In this document: one piece after another, positions 27,513 through 36,430 of the stretch
Layout of the letters: every line of letters begins with the position of its first letter
Numbering within the stretch: the stretch's first letter is position 1
Assembly: GCA_963803545.1 (NCBI GenBank)
Contig: CAWDMX010000002.1
Span: 1-64,000, forward strand
Direction: 5' to 3'
DNA length: 64,000 bases
Source: Legionella_C sp963803545
Lineage (GTDB): Bacteria; Pseudomonadota; Gammaproteobacteria; Legionellales; Legionellaceae
The notes under the pieces: model-generated
The model's database searches: none
What the model was told of the DNA's origin: nothing
Seen by the model: the letters and a program-made list of their open reading frames with translations, nothing else
Translations under genes and position numbers: made by a program

Positions 27513-28567
27513 ATGAAAATCATAAAGAACTGCTTAGTGTTGGACTAACTCTCGGTGTTATATTATTAACGCTTTTTACCGTACATCGTTTTATTCCATC
27601 CATGATTTGGGCCGCAATTATAGTAATAGCCTCCTACCCCTTGTACAAAAAATGGCGTCGTTTTTTTGGTAAAAAATATAACTTATCCGCATTGCTTTTT
27701 ACCTTTGGATTAAGTCTTATACTACTGTTGCCACTGAGTTGGTTTGTTGGTGTTTTAGTTAAAGAATTGCAAGTTTTTATTAGCTACTTGCAAATTATTA
27801 ATCACAATGGTTCTGATGCACCCGAATTTGTAAAAAAATTTCCTATTTTAAGCGAAGAATTGATCACGTATTGGCAAAGATACTTAAGCCATCCGGGCGA
27901 TGTTCGTGAGTTGCTCTCGAATCTCCATCTATCGCTAACCCCAGCAAGTTATTATATTAAGCAAATAGGAACTAATATTGCCCATAGAGGTTTTCAATTA
28001 GGCTTTACTATGCTAACGCTTTTTTTCTTTTACCGGGATGGGGATAAACTAATTCAACAAATAAATCATTTAGGCCAATATTGCTTAGGTAAGCGGTGGT
28101 TTCGCTACGCTAATCGAGTACCCACCGCATTACGAGGTACCGTAAATGGTACGATTTTAGTAGGCCTTGGTGTAGGATTACTAATGGGTGTTTGCTACGT
28201 TATAGTCGGTTTCCCCGGTCCTACTTTAGCAGGATTTATAACCGCAATAGCCGCAATGATCCCTTTTGTTGTGCCCATAGTTTTTATATTTATTGCTCTT
28301 TTTTTGGTGTCAACCAACTCCGTGATCGCGGCAATCATTGTACTTGTTTGGGGAACCATTGTGATGTTTGTTGCCGATCATTTTGTAAAACCCGCGATGA
28401 TTGGTGGAACAATCAAGTTGCCATTTTTAGCCGTTTTATTTGGTATTTTAGGGGGCGTTGAAACTATGGGAATTTTAGGTCTGTTCATTGGCCCGACTAT
28501 CATGGTTTTATTTGTAACACTTTGGCAGGAACCATTGGTGCTACCAGAGCGCGGTTACGTCCTCTAA
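27509..28567 (+). CDS. PerM/AI-2E-family permease
   Basis: 352 aa with about seven or eight hydrophobic helices and a cytoplasmic middle part. The family signature region is at the C-terminal side (PTALRGTVNGTILVGLGVGLLMG, then GFPGPTLAGFITAIAAMIPFVVP). Members include PerM, YdiK and TqsA; their substrates are mostly unknown. It is the last gene of the coupled nusB-thiL-pgpA run. The assignment to the family is good, to a substrate impossible. Confidence 0.85.
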   Translation: MNENHKELLSVGLTLGVILLTLFTVHRFIPSMIWAAIIVIASYPLYKKWRRFFGKKYNLSALLFTFGLSLILLLPLSWFVGVLVKELQVFISYLQIINHNGSDAPEFVKKFPILSEELITYWQRYLSHPGDVRELLSNLHLSLTPASYYIKQIGTNIAHRGFQLGFTMLTLFFFYRDGDKLIQQINHLGQYCLGKRWFRYANRVPTALRGTVNGTILVGLGVGLLMGVCYVIVGFPGPTLAGFITAIAAMIPFVVPIVFIFIALFLVSTNSVIAAIIVLVWGTIVMFVADHFVKPAMIGGTIKLPFLAVLFGILGGVETMGILGLFIGPTIMVLFVTLWQEPLVLPERGYVL

Positions 28568-28578
28568 GAAACAAGTTA

Positions 28579-28601
28579 AAAACCGTTAGCGGTTAGGTTT
28601 T
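28579..28601 (+). terminator. weak hairpin after the permease gene
   Basis: aaccg (28581-28585) pairs with cggtt (28590-28594), followed by aggtttt. An alternative pairing is aaaacc with ggtttt. It is short and its T-run is interrupted, so it is only a candidate boundary between the nusB operon and the icm operon. Confidence 0.35.
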
Positions 28602-28635
28602 GGTAAAAATTTAATAAGGTAATTAAAACCATTTT

Positions 28636-28664
28636 TTGATTTAAATTTATTCTTTTTTTATAGT
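28636..28664 (+). promoter_or_regulatory. candidate promoter of the icmN-icmB operon
   Basis: TTGATT (28636-28641) and TATAGT (28659-28664) are separated by 17 bases in a very AT-rich stretch. Transcription would start near 28671, some 78 bases before icmN. I found no clear CpxR or PmrA box of the type described for Legionella and Coxiella icm genes. Confidence 0.45.
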
Positions 28665-28748
28665 ATAAGTTAAAAATTATAAGAACTTCTTGTAACATAA
28701 TGATTTGTATGTTTTATTTAAACTAGTTAAAACGATAGAGAGTTAATT

Positions 28749-29330
28749 TTGAAACGACTGCTGCGTCACGTAGTTACTATAAACTTATGGCAAACAGCGC
28801 TATTTTTGTTATTTGGTCTAATCCTTTCTAGTTGCCATCGAGCAACCCCAACTGCTATCGCTACGGTTAATTCTAATTTACCTAATCGTGTGAACAACAG
28901 CTCTGATAAAACTGTTATTGCTATGATGAAAAGTTTAAACAGTAAACATCAAGCACGCGTCGTATCAATAGGCCAAAACTATTTAATTAGTATTCCCGCT
29001 GCGAGTATTTTTAACGATCAATCGCCCCATATTAAATGGGAGTCCTTTGCTTTACTGAATCAGATTGTTAAATTTATGAAAAATTTTCATAAAATTGGTG
29101 TCACCGTAACCTGCTACAGTAGTAAATACCACTCTGAAAAACGACAACACGCTTTAACCTTAGAAAGAGCTAGAATTGTAGCCGACTATCTATGGTATCA
29201 AGGCATTGATAGTCGATTTATTTTTACCGAAGGTGCCGGAAGTAGTAAGCCTATAGCCTCTTATGCGCCGGCAGATGACCGAGCAACAAATTCGCGAATT
29301 GAAATTACTTTTCGTGATGAGATAGTATGA
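28749..29330 (+). CDS. icmN: Dot/Icm T4BSS lipoprotein IcmN/DotK (OmpA-like)
   Basis: 193 aa. The signal peptide ends with a lipobox (LILSSC; lipid Cys near residue 29). The C-terminal half is an OmpA-like peptidoglycan-binding domain (TLERARIVADYLWYQGIDSRFIFTEGAGSSKPIA..., with NSRIEI). In Legionella, DotK is an outer-membrane component of the Dot/Icm core complex. The start is TTG at 28749 with agagag upstream. It is the first gene of a ten-gene run in the same order as Legionella dotK to dotO. Confidence 0.9.
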   Translation: MKRLLRHVVTINLWQTALFLLFGLILSSCHRATPTAIATVNSNLPNRVNNSSDKTVIAMMKSLNSKHQARVVSIGQNYLISIPAASIFNDQSPHIKWESFALLNQIVKFMKNFHKIGVTVTCYSSKYHSEKRQHALTLERARIVADYLWYQGIDSRFIFTEGAGSSKPIASYAPADDRATNSRIEITFRDEIV

Positions 29331-29345
29331 ATTTAGAGTGCACTC

Positions 29346-29630
29346 ATGAGTAGAGGTACGTGGAACAAAATTAAAGAAGGCAAACTGTTTAATGTAATAA
29401 TATACAGGGTTACCTTGACAGCGTTAATAATAAGCTCGAGTATTACAATTGTTTTATGTTTAGCAATTATTTATATGTATACTCATAAGCCTATTGAAGA
29501 TTACTATGCCACTAGTGGAATTGTACCACCGGTACCACTGACGGTCCGTGCAGACCCTAACTATTCAACACAAGCTTTATTACCACCTGATCCAATTGAT
29601 TCAGATGATACTAAAATAATACCTGATTAA
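29346..29630 (+). CDS. icmM: Dot/Icm inner membrane protein IcmM/DotJ
   Basis: 94 aa, one membrane helix (about 18-43) and a short periplasmic tail beginning with MYTHKPIEDYYATSGIVPP. The size and the Y(Y/F)AT...P pattern match DotJ, a short paralogue of DotI that forms the DotI-DotJ inner-membrane complex. It lies 15 bases after icmN and 10 bases before icmL, and its resemblance to the N-terminus of the next gene product (HPPLPKYFATSISG) is visible. Confidence 0.88.
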   Translation: MSRGTWNKIKEGKLFNVIIYRVTLTALIISSSITIVLCLAIIYMYTHKPIEDYYATSGIVPPVPLTVRADPNYSTQALLPPDPIDSDDTKIIPD

Positions 29631-29640
29631 TGAGGAAAAT

Positions 29641-30285
29641 ATGACTGATGATGCGTTAACCGCCGTCACTCTGAGAAATAAGTTTTACCGAGACGGCCAA
29701 CGAAAAGTAGTTATCGGACTGCTTATCTCCTTGCTAACCAATTTTTTAATCGGAGCAATGTTATTTTACATAGTAATGCACCCACCATTGCCTAAATATT
29801 TTGCAACAAGTATTAGCGGTCGAATAACCCCTCTTTATCCTTTAAATGAACCAAATCAATCCGACTCAGCTGTATTGCAATGGGCTAATCAAGCTGCGAT
29901 AGCCGCATTTACTTATAATTTTGTTAATTACCGTAGTGAGCTTCAATCTTCTTCGCAATTTTTCACAGCCAATGGTTGGGCGCAATTTCTATCAGCATTG
30001 CAGCAATCAAATAATTTGGATGCAGTTAAGGCAAAAAAATTAATCGTGTCCTCTGTTGCAACCCGTGCACCAATTATTTTGCAAAAGGGGTTGTTAAATG
30101 GCGTATATTCTTGGCGAGTGCAAATGCCTGTATTGGTAACCTATCAAAGTGCTAGCGAGTTTTCACAGCAAAATAATGTGGTTACAATGTTGATTACACG
30201 CGTATCCACGCTTAATTCTCCTCGGGGTATCGGAATTTCACAGTTTGTCGTAGGTCCAGCGAGTGTAGGGGATGTTAATGCGTGA
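29641..30285 (+). CDS. icmL: Dot/Icm inner membrane protein IcmL/DotI
   Basis: 214 aa. Short cytoplasmic N-terminus, one membrane helix (about 25-46), then a periplasmic VirB8-like domain with LQWANQAAIAAFTYNFVNYRSEL and the GWAQFLSALQ segment. DotI is the VirB8-type subunit linking inner and outer parts of the channel. Length fits Legionella IcmL. Gaggaaaat precedes the ATG. Its 3' end overlaps the start of icmK. Confidence 0.93.
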   Translation: MTDDALTAVTLRNKFYRDGQRKVVIGLLISLLTNFLIGAMLFYIVMHPPLPKYFATSISGRITPLYPLNEPNQSDSAVLQWANQAAIAAFTYNFVNYRSELQSSSQFFTANGWAQFLSALQQSNNLDAVKAKKLIVSSVATRAPIILQKGLLNGVYSWRVQMPVLVTYQSASEFSQQNNVVTMLITRVSTLNSPRGIGISQFVVGPASVGDVNA

Positions 30286-31333
30286 ACTATATCTTTCCGT
30301 CGTTCTGTTTAGTTTGTTAATAGCGTGCACAACTGCCCAGGCAGCGGACGACACGCAATCTTCGCAGCAAGCTTTACAGCAGTTGCGTATTCTGCAACAA
30401 CGATTTGCTAAAGAGAACCCGAAAGAAAATCTTAATGCAAATGCCGCAGCCGTTATACCTGCAACTACACCACAAGTTTCTACACCTACAAACACTAAAT
30501 CAAATATCAAACTTGCCGCTAATACAACTAATAACAACCTGCCGAAGCTTGATGAAGGTCAAGCCATTGAGGCTAAAGCATTTGAAGGTGTAACGAAACA
30601 GTTGTTTCCACTTACTCCAGAACAAATTCTAAAACTAAAGCAAATGTACCATAATAAAGAAATGGTGGAGAATGCTACGCCAGGGGTACCTCCCAAACCG
30701 ACTGCAACATCGCAATTTGTAAATCTTTCACCGGGTTCTACACCGCCGGTTATCCGTCTATCCCAAGGTTTTGTTTCGTCTTTGGTTTTTCTTGATTCTA
30801 CGGGAGCGCCGTGGCCAATTAGCGCTTATGATTTGGGTGATCCATCGGCTTTTAATATTCAATGGGATAAAACCAGCAACACCTTAATGATTCAAGCCAT
30901 TCGTCTTTATAATTACGGTAATTTAGCGGTTCGTTTAAAAGGATTGAATACACCGGTAATGTTAACGCTTATCCCTGGGCAAAAAGCGGTAGACTACCGC
31001 GTTGATTTACGCATTCAAGGCTTGGGGCCTTTAGCAGTAAGTGCTCCAATGCAAGAAAGCCTACCCAATCATGCCAACGATGCTTTGCTGCATGTTCTTG
31101 ATGGGGTCCCGCCTCCTGGAAGTCAGCGATTACGCGTTAGCGGGGGAGATGCTCGGGCATGGCTGAATAATGATGTTATGTATGTACGAACCACTCTGAC
31201 GATTTTATCACCTGGATGGATTAGTAGTATGACAAGTGCGGATGGCATGCATGCTTTCGAGATGCAAAAATCTCCAATTTTATTAGTGTCGTGGCATGGT
31301 AAAGTGATGCAGCTTAAGGTAGAGGGGTTATAA
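30278..31333 (+). CDS. icmK: Dot/Icm outer membrane core protein IcmK/DotH
   Basis: About 351 aa with a signal peptide (LYLSVVLFSLLIACTTAQAAD). A low-complexity Gln/Asn/Ala-rich part (about 30-85) is followed by FPLTPEQILKLKQMY and the conserved C-terminal domain (ISAYDLGDPSAFNIQWD, VMLTLIPGQKAVDYRVDLRIQG, HVLDGVPPPGSQRL). DotH is the VirB9-like member of the core complex with DotC, DotD and DotG. I chose the ATG at 30278 (MREL) because agggg lies about 8 bases upstream. An ATG at 30272 would have it too close. Confidence 0.93.
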   Translation: MRELYLSVVLFSLLIACTTAQAADDTQSSQQALQQLRILQQRFAKENPKENLNANAAAVIPATTPQVSTPTNTKSNIKLAANTTNNNLPKLDEGQAIEAKAFEGVTKQLFPLTPEQILKLKQMYHNKEMVENATPGVPPKPTATSQFVNLSPGSTPPVIRLSQGFVSSLVFLDSTGAPWPISAYDLGDPSAFNIQWDKTSNTLMIQAIRLYNYGNLAVRLKGLNTPVMLTLIPGQKAVDYRVDLRIQGLGPLAVSAPMQESLPNHANDALLHVLDGVPPPGSQRLRVSGGDARAWLNNDVMYVRTTLTILSPGWISSMTSADGMHAFEMQKSPILLVSWHGKVMQLKVEGL

Positions 31334-31337
31334 TTCT

Positions 31338-33923
31338 ATGGCTGGTAGAAAAGAAAATTTAAAAGCATTATTTACCAATACCCGATCACGCGTAATTATA
31401 ATATTTACGGCTATTATTCTAATAACTGCGATAGTCGTGGGTATGACAAAATTTTTGTCTTCAGGCAGCAGAGGTGCGCTTTCTTCCGATGTATCACAGG
31501 CGCCGAGTATTCAGTCAATACCCGGAGCTTTGAATCCAACGGCTCAATACGCTGACTTACAAGAAAAACAAAATGAGACACAAGCAAAATCGGCTTTAAA
31601 TACGGGTAACAGTGCTATTCCAACCATAATTCGTTCGCAATCCGTCGGTCAAGGTGTAGGGACTATCGGCGTCAATGATGGAACATCAGGCGTGGGCTTT
31701 TCTACTTTACTGCGCGATGAAGATCAAGGTACTCAAAGAGGACTATGGATTCAAGAGCTGAAAGCGGCTGCCTGTGCAAGTACAACCGTTAAAAAAGTTG
31801 TCGCTAAAGGTGCTGAGCTTAGTGACTTAAAGGCTGCGTGCAGTTGCATTCAATTAAAAGATTTACAGTATTCTCTCAATCAATTAGAGCCAATTTGCAG
31901 CTGTCAGGAGTTGAAAAAAGCAGGGTTTAATGCCCGCCAATTAAAAGACGTAGGCTATTCTGCACAAAAATTAAGGCTTTGTGGATTTAGTGCCTGTGAG
32001 TTACGCGTTGCGGGTTTTACAGCGCAACAGATGAAAGACGGCGGTTTTAGTAATGATGAATTAAAAGGTGCTGGATTTGCCGCTAATGAAATTGAAAGTG
32101 CAAGCGGTGTTCCTAACGGCATGAGTGCAAGTGACATCAGAAAGTCAGATTGCTCAAAAAAAGCTCTGTCCCAATGGAAAGCCTCCGGTGTAAGTGCTTC
32201 TGCAGTTAGACGAATTAAAGGATGTACTGCTTCTCAATTACAGACAGCAGGTTATACTGATCAGAATTTAAAAAATGCGGGTTTTCTCAACTCAGAAATC
32301 TTTCCTAATTCCATGTTAAAAAACGCCTGCGATATAAATGTATTAAAAAAAGCAAGAGCTTCTGGTGAAACAGCATTAAGTTTGCGCAAAGTAAGCGGTT
32401 GTAGTGCTGAAGCTTTAAAAGAGGCCGGGTATTCTGCAGCCGACTTGAAAAATGCAGGGTTTACCGCAGCGGAGCTTAAAAAAGCAGGATTTAATGCCGC
32501 AGAGCTTAAAAAAGCAGGATTTAACGCGCGGGAATTGAAAGATGCGGGTTTTACGGCCGGCGAATTAAAACAAGCCGGTTTTACCCCTGGCCAATTAAAA
32601 AATGCTGGCTTTACGGCGGCGGAACTGAAAAAAGCGGGTTTTACTGCGGCGGAGTTGAAAAAAGCGGGCTTCACTGCTGCGGAATTAAAAAAAGCAGGTT
32701 TTACTGCCCCGGAGCTTAAGAATGCCGGCTTTACTGCGGCGGAGCTTAAGAATGCTGGCTTTACTGCGGCGGAGCTTAAGAATGCTGGCTTTACTGCGGC
32801 GGAGCTTAAGAATGCTGGCTTTACTGCGGCGGAGCTTAAGAATGCTGGCTTTACTGCGGCGGAACTGAAGAATGCCGGCTTCACTGCGGCGCAGCTGAAG
32901 AATGCTGGTTTCACTGCGGCGCAGCTAAAACAAGCAGGATTTAATTCGGCTGAATTAGCACAAGCTGGGTATACCACGGAAGTTGCACCGCTAAGCGCCC
33001 TTCAAACAGCGCAAAATCTATCTTCCCTACCGAGTTATAATGATCGATATAAAAAAAACGACGCTCAAAGTCAGGCCGATAGAAATGCTGAGCGATTACA
33101 ACAAATTTTAGCGAAGCAGGCGCAACAGATGTCGGATCAAAAATACCAGCAAAAAATTCAGCAGCGAAGTTCAGAAATGCTGTCGAGCGCTACAATGTCA
33201 ATGCAAAGTTGGAAAAAAATTTCAACTCAGGCTTATATTTCAGGTTCAGCGAACACTAAAAAAAATGGAGAGTCTAATCAATTAAGTGGAGTGAGTGGAC
33301 AAAACGGTCAAAGAGTTAGGGATAATAATGTCCCCACAAATAACAATACTGCGAAGGCATTGGTAAAAGCTGGGGATGTAATTTTTGCTGTAATTGATAC
33401 CTCGGTAAATAGCGATGAGCCTGGCCCCATATTAGCAACAGTAATATCAGGACGATTCAAAGGGGCTAAGCTGATTGGCTCATTCAGCTTGCCGCAAAAT
33501 GCGCAAAAAATGATTATTAGTTTCAATACTATGTCGGTAGCAGGAGCAAAATCTTCGACATCAATCGGAGCTGTAGCTATAGATGCAAATACGGCAAGAA
33601 CCGCATTATCAAGCAGTACAGATAATCATACGCTCTATCGGTACGGTAATTTATTCGCATCATCCTTCTTAGAAGGAATGGGCGGTGCTTTCCAATCAGC
33701 GAACACCTCTGTAACCGTAGGTGGGACAGGTGGTGGTGATAATTTTACTATTGCTAACGGTGTTGACCGGTCGGTGTTACAAAATACAGTAATAGCTTTA
33801 GGGGACGTTGGTAAAGCATGGGGCCAAGTAGCCCAGCAAAATTTCAATACACCCGCAACGGTACAAGTATACAGCGGTACAGGGATTGGTGTGTTATTTA
33901 CAAAAGACTTAAATAAACTTTAA
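31338..33923 (+). CDS. icmE: Dot/Icm core channel protein IcmE/DotG
   Basis: 861 aa. One N-terminal membrane helix (about 17-38) precedes a long middle region of degenerate decapeptide repeats of the type AGFTAAELKN (about residues 195-545). A Gln-rich linker follows, then a conserved VirB10/TrbI-like C-terminal domain (from about 670: GDVIFAVIDTSVNSDEPGPILATVISGRFKGAKLIGSF, to the GTGIGVLFTKDL end). DotG spans the envelope and forms the central channel. It is shorter than the Legionella protein (about 1,050 aa from memory), mainly in the repeat region. The N-terminal repeats carry many Cys. Confidence 0.95.
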   Translation: MAGRKENLKALFTNTRSRVIIIFTAIILITAIVVGMTKFLSSGSRGALSSDVSQAPSIQSIPGALNPTAQYADLQEKQNETQAKSALNTGNSAIPTIIRSQSVGQGVGTIGVNDGTSGVGFSTLLRDEDQGTQRGLWIQELKAAACASTTVKKVVAKGAELSDLKAACSCIQLKDLQYSLNQLEPICSCQELKKAGFNARQLKDVGYSAQKLRLCGFSACELRVAGFTAQQMKDGGFSNDELKGAGFAANEIESASGVPNGMSASDIRKSDCSKKALSQWKASGVSASAVRRIKGCTASQLQTAGYTDQNLKNAGFLNSEIFPNSMLKNACDINVLKKARASGETALSLRKVSGCSAEALKEAGYSAADLKNAGFTAAELKKAGFNAAELKKAGFNARELKDAGFTAGELKQAGFTPGQLKNAGFTAAELKKAGFTAAELKKAGFTAAELKKAGFTAPELKNAGFTAAELKNAGFTAAELKNAGFTAAELKNAGFTAAELKNAGFTAAELKNAGFTAAQLKNAGFTAAQLKQAGFNSAELAQAGYTTEVAPLSALQTAQNLSSLPSYNDRYKKNDAQSQADRNAERLQQILAKQAQQMSDQKYQQKIQQRSSEMLSSATMSMQSWKKISTQAYISGSANTKKNGESNQLSGVSGQNGQRVRDNNVPTNNNTAKALVKAGDVIFAVIDTSVNSDEPGPILATVISGRFKGAKLIGSFSLPQNAQKMIISFNTMSVAGAKSSTSIGAVAIDANTARTALSSSTDNHTLYRYGNLFASSFLEGMGGAFQSANTSVTVGGTGGGDNFTIANGVDRSVLQNTVIALGDVGKAWGQVAQQNFNTPATVQVYSGTGIGVLFTKDLNKL
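32430..32972 (+). repeat. 30-bp tandem repeats inside dotG
   Basis: About 18 successive decapeptide units of the form (F/Y)xAxxLKxAG. Four units at 32731-32760, 32761-32790, 32791-32820 and 32821-32850 are identical at the DNA level. Flanking units carry silent and replacement changes. Identity at synonymous sites points to recent unequal crossing over or slippage, so the number of units may vary between strains. Confidence 0.95.
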
Positions 33924-33940
33924 TTAACGAGTATATTACT

Positions 33941-34750
33941 ATGGCAGACAAGCTAGACGATGAGTACGTTTTTTCAGGCAATGACTTTGATGAAGTTAGC
34001 CCAGAACTTTTAGATATTGAAAAAGAAGCTGAGCCGGCATTAGAGCAGCCAAACTACGCCGTTCCCAGTGAAAATAAACTTATTCGTAATGTTCTAATCG
34101 TAGTTGCGGCGTTTCTTCTATTTCTGGTAGTGTATAAGTTTGTGCATTCTTTTTTGTTAGAAAAGCCCGGAGTTGTTCAAATTCCGCCGGTTACGCCAAG
34201 TCAAGCAATAATCAAACCGATAGTGTCTCAGCCCATCCCGCATAATAATGTTCCAGAAGTAGTAGTTTCACCTACCACAAAAAATGCGGAAAATTTAAAA
34301 AAAATTGACCAAAAATTAATAGACTTAGAAGCAAACCAACATAATTTAAGTAATGGACTGAACTCTAATAGCGCGCAATTAACATCAATACACAGCTCTA
34401 CATCAGACTTAAATGATAAAATTATGATGCTTAATTCAGCTTTAGCAGTTCTTTCAACAAAATTAGAAGATCAATCCTCACAAATATCAGCTCTAATTGA
34501 AAAGCAAAAAACTACGTCTCTGAAGCCGCAGGTTAAAAATAGAAAAAAAATAAGAGCGGCAGTTTTTTTTCATATTCAAGCAGTCATCCCCGGTAGGGCG
34601 TGGTTAATTGCCACTAATGGTACTACACTTACAGTTAGAGAGGGATCAAAGGTTCCAGGTTATGGTGTAGTCAAGCTTATTGATGCAGAACAAGGGCGTC
34701 TGTTGATGAGTTCAGGAAAGACTATAAAATTTAGCGAATCGGATAGTTGA
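33941..34750 (+). CDS. icmG: Dot/Icm inner membrane protein IcmG/DotF
   Basis: 269 aa. Acidic cytoplasmic N-terminus (about 1-45), one membrane helix (about 47-70), a Pro-rich linker, a coiled coil (about 112-190, heptads with KIDQKLIDLEANQHNL) and a C-terminal globular domain (AVIPGRAWLIATNGTTLTVREG). The last part is the typical DotF end and resembles the pilus-assembly-type periplasmic domain. The length equals what I remember for Legionella IcmG. DotF interacts with DotG and, by some reports, effectors. Confidence 0.92.
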   Translation: MADKLDDEYVFSGNDFDEVSPELLDIEKEAEPALEQPNYAVPSENKLIRNVLIVVAAFLLFLVVYKFVHSFLLEKPGVVQIPPVTPSQAIIKPIVSQPIPHNNVPEVVVSPTTKNAENLKKIDQKLIDLEANQHNLSNGLNSNSAQLTSIHSSTSDLNDKIMMLNSALAVLSTKLEDQSSQISALIEKQKTTSLKPQVKNRKKIRAAVFFHIQAVIPGRAWLIATNGTTLTVREGSKVPGYGVVKLIDAEQGRLLMSSGKTIKFSESDS

Positions 34751-34757
34751 GACCACA

Positions 34758-35324
34758 ATGTCTACTGGGAATCCTTTAATTGGTTTATTTACTGCAGACT
34801 CTAATATAATAACTAATATTGCAAATAGTTTACTGCCTGTGCAAAAACTTATTTCTGGAGGGTGTTATCTCTTAGGGCTAATTTTTGCTTTTAAAGCTAT
34901 TAGTTCATTACGAGCTTTGGGCGAATCAAAAGCCATGATGTCCTCAGGCCACAGTATTAAAGAACCCCTAGTGTATTTCTTGGTTTCAGCCATGCTTTTA
35001 TATTTGCCATCGGGAATGGCCGTATTGCTGGCTACAACATTCGGTTCTTCGAGTATTTTAGGATATTCGGGTGAGGGCGCAGACGGTGTTTTAACATCGG
35101 TTTTTGGTCAAGACAGCATTTTGGGTCAATCTATTGTTATTATTATCCAAACAATAGGTATTATTGCGTTTGTTCGCGGGTGGGTTTTAGTCAGCCGCGC
35201 ATCTTCTCAGGGACAGCAACCGGGAGGTACAGGTAAAGGTTTAATGCATGTTTTTGGAGGAATACTTGCAATAAATATTGTCCAAACTTTGCAAATCATT
35301 AATAATACCTTATACGGGGTATAA
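34758..35324 (+). CDS. icmC: Dot/Icm inner membrane protein IcmC/DotE
   Basis: 188 aa with three or four membrane helices (about 28-50, 71-95, 122-142, 165-180). The motif LISGGCYLLGLIFAFKAI is shared with IcmD, encoded next. Both belong to the IcmC/DotE-IcmD/DotP family of small polytopic Dot/Icm proteins of unknown mechanism. It starts 7 bases after icmG. Confidence 0.9.
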   Translation: MSTGNPLIGLFTADSNIITNIANSLLPVQKLISGGCYLLGLIFAFKAISSLRALGESKAMMSSGHSIKEPLVYFLVSAMLLYLPSGMAVLLATTFGSSSILGYSGEGADGVLTSVFGQDSILGQSIVIIIQTIGIIAFVRGWVLVSRASSQGQQPGGTGKGLMHVFGGILAINIVQTLQIINNTLYGV

Positions 35325-35339
35325 TTTTAGGAGATTTAG

Positions 35340-35753
35340 ATGGTTCATAATAAAAGCAAGTTACAAAAATACAAGCGTGGGTTTCTTCAACTTACGGGGA
35401 TTCTTATTTTTTTGAATGTTAGTCTTGCCTTTGCGGCGTCAGGACAAACTATTGGGAATATGGCCTCGAGCATCACGGAAACCTTTATGAGCATAACGCG
35501 ATTAATTACGGCTGCGTCGTATGTTGCCGGCTTAGGCTTTATGTTTACCTCACTCGCTAAATTCAAGCAGCACAAAGACAATCCTACTCAAATACCGATA
35601 GGCACACCGGTTTCGTTGGTTTTAATAGCCGCCGCACTGTTGTTCATGCCTTCAATATTAAGTGTTGCAAGTTATACTATGTTTGGTACATCTGGTGGAA
35701 CCGTGGCCGGACCCAGCGGAACTATAATTGAATCCTCGAATTCGGGCAGTTAA
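35340..35753 (+). CDS. icmD: Dot/Icm inner membrane protein IcmD/DotP
   Basis: 137 aa. Signal-like N-terminal hydrophobic segment (about 16-35) and two later helices, with ITRLITAASYVAGLGFMFTSLAKFKQHKDNPTQIPIG, the hallmark of IcmD. ttaggag lies just before the ATG. Position between icmC and icmJ confirms the call. Confidence 0.9.
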   Translation: MVHNKSKLQKYKRGFLQLTGILIFLNVSLAFAASGQTIGNMASSITETFMSITRLITAASYVAGLGFMFTSLAKFKQHKDNPTQIPIGTPVSLVLIAAALLFMPSILSVASYTMFGTSGGTVAGPSGTIIESSNSGS

Positions 35754-35771
35754 AATTAGTTTGAAATAATT

Positions 35772-36398
35772 ATGAATAATGAATTCAAACCAATCACTCT
35801 CATAGCAAGCGTCGGGTCCTGGCGCTTATTTTCCGCTCGAAAAGCGGATGCTCGATTTCGAGAGTATGAACAAAAAGTTTTCAGTCGCGATTCGTATACC
35901 TGCCAATTTTGTGGTTTTCAAGCGAAGTTATATCAGGAAATAGTTAATTTAGATGGAAATTACACCAACAATAAAGTTTCTAATTTGGCTACAAGTTGTT
36001 GTTTTTGCAATCAATGCTTTTTTTTGGAATCGGTTGGTGTTGGCGGTTTTGGTGGTGGCTCCTTAATTTTCTTGCCGGAGCTGTCTCAAAACGAGCTTAA
36101 TAGCCTATGCCATGTTTTGTTTTGTGCTATTACTAACGACACGGGCTACAAAAATAGTGCTCAAGATATTTACCGAAATCTTAAAGCTCGCTCGCAAATA
36201 ATTGAGGATAAATACGGAGAGGGTTCAAGTGACCCATCCATTTTTGGGCAACTTATAATTGACTCCGGTATCGCCTCTCAGGACTCGGCTACAATGATCT
36301 TGAAAAATTTAAAGCTTTTGCCTTCACGCGCTAAGTTTCGCAAACAAATTGAGCACTGGGCTGCTAGCGGTTTGAAAGAAATTGCCCTTACTAACTAA
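35772..36398 (+). CDS. icmJ: Dot/Icm coupling-complex protein IcmJ/DotN
   Basis: 208 aa, soluble. Zinc-finger-like pairs lie in YTCQFCGFQ and CCFCNQCFF, within an HNH-like context (KVFSRDSYTCQFCG), as reported for DotN, whose zinc site is structural. DotN binds the C-terminal part of the DotL coupling ATPase (gene at 53719) with IcmS and IcmW. Length matches Legionella IcmJ. Confidence 0.92.
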   Translation: MNNEFKPITLIASVGSWRLFSARKADARFREYEQKVFSRDSYTCQFCGFQAKLYQEIVNLDGNYTNNKVSNLATSCCFCNQCFFLESVGVGGFGGGSLIFLPELSQNELNSLCHVLFCAITNDTGYKNSAQDIYRNLKARSQIIEDKYGEGSSDPSIFGQLIIDSGIASQDSATMILKNLKLLPSRAKFRKQIEHWAASGLKEIALTN

Positions 36399-36430
36399 TT
36401 TGCATCACTATGATTAAATAGGAATACGTT

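Noticed and set aside
28568..28748. PmrA or CpxR boxes upstream of icmN
   Set aside because: I looked for the paired TTAA-type and GTAAA-type half sites and found no match with correct spacing.
32261..32977. Long minus-strand open frame (238 codons) with Ala/Phe repeats
   Set aside because: It is the antisense shadow of the 30-bp repeats of dotG; a tandem repeat of length divisible by 3 keeps other frames open as well. No ribosome site.
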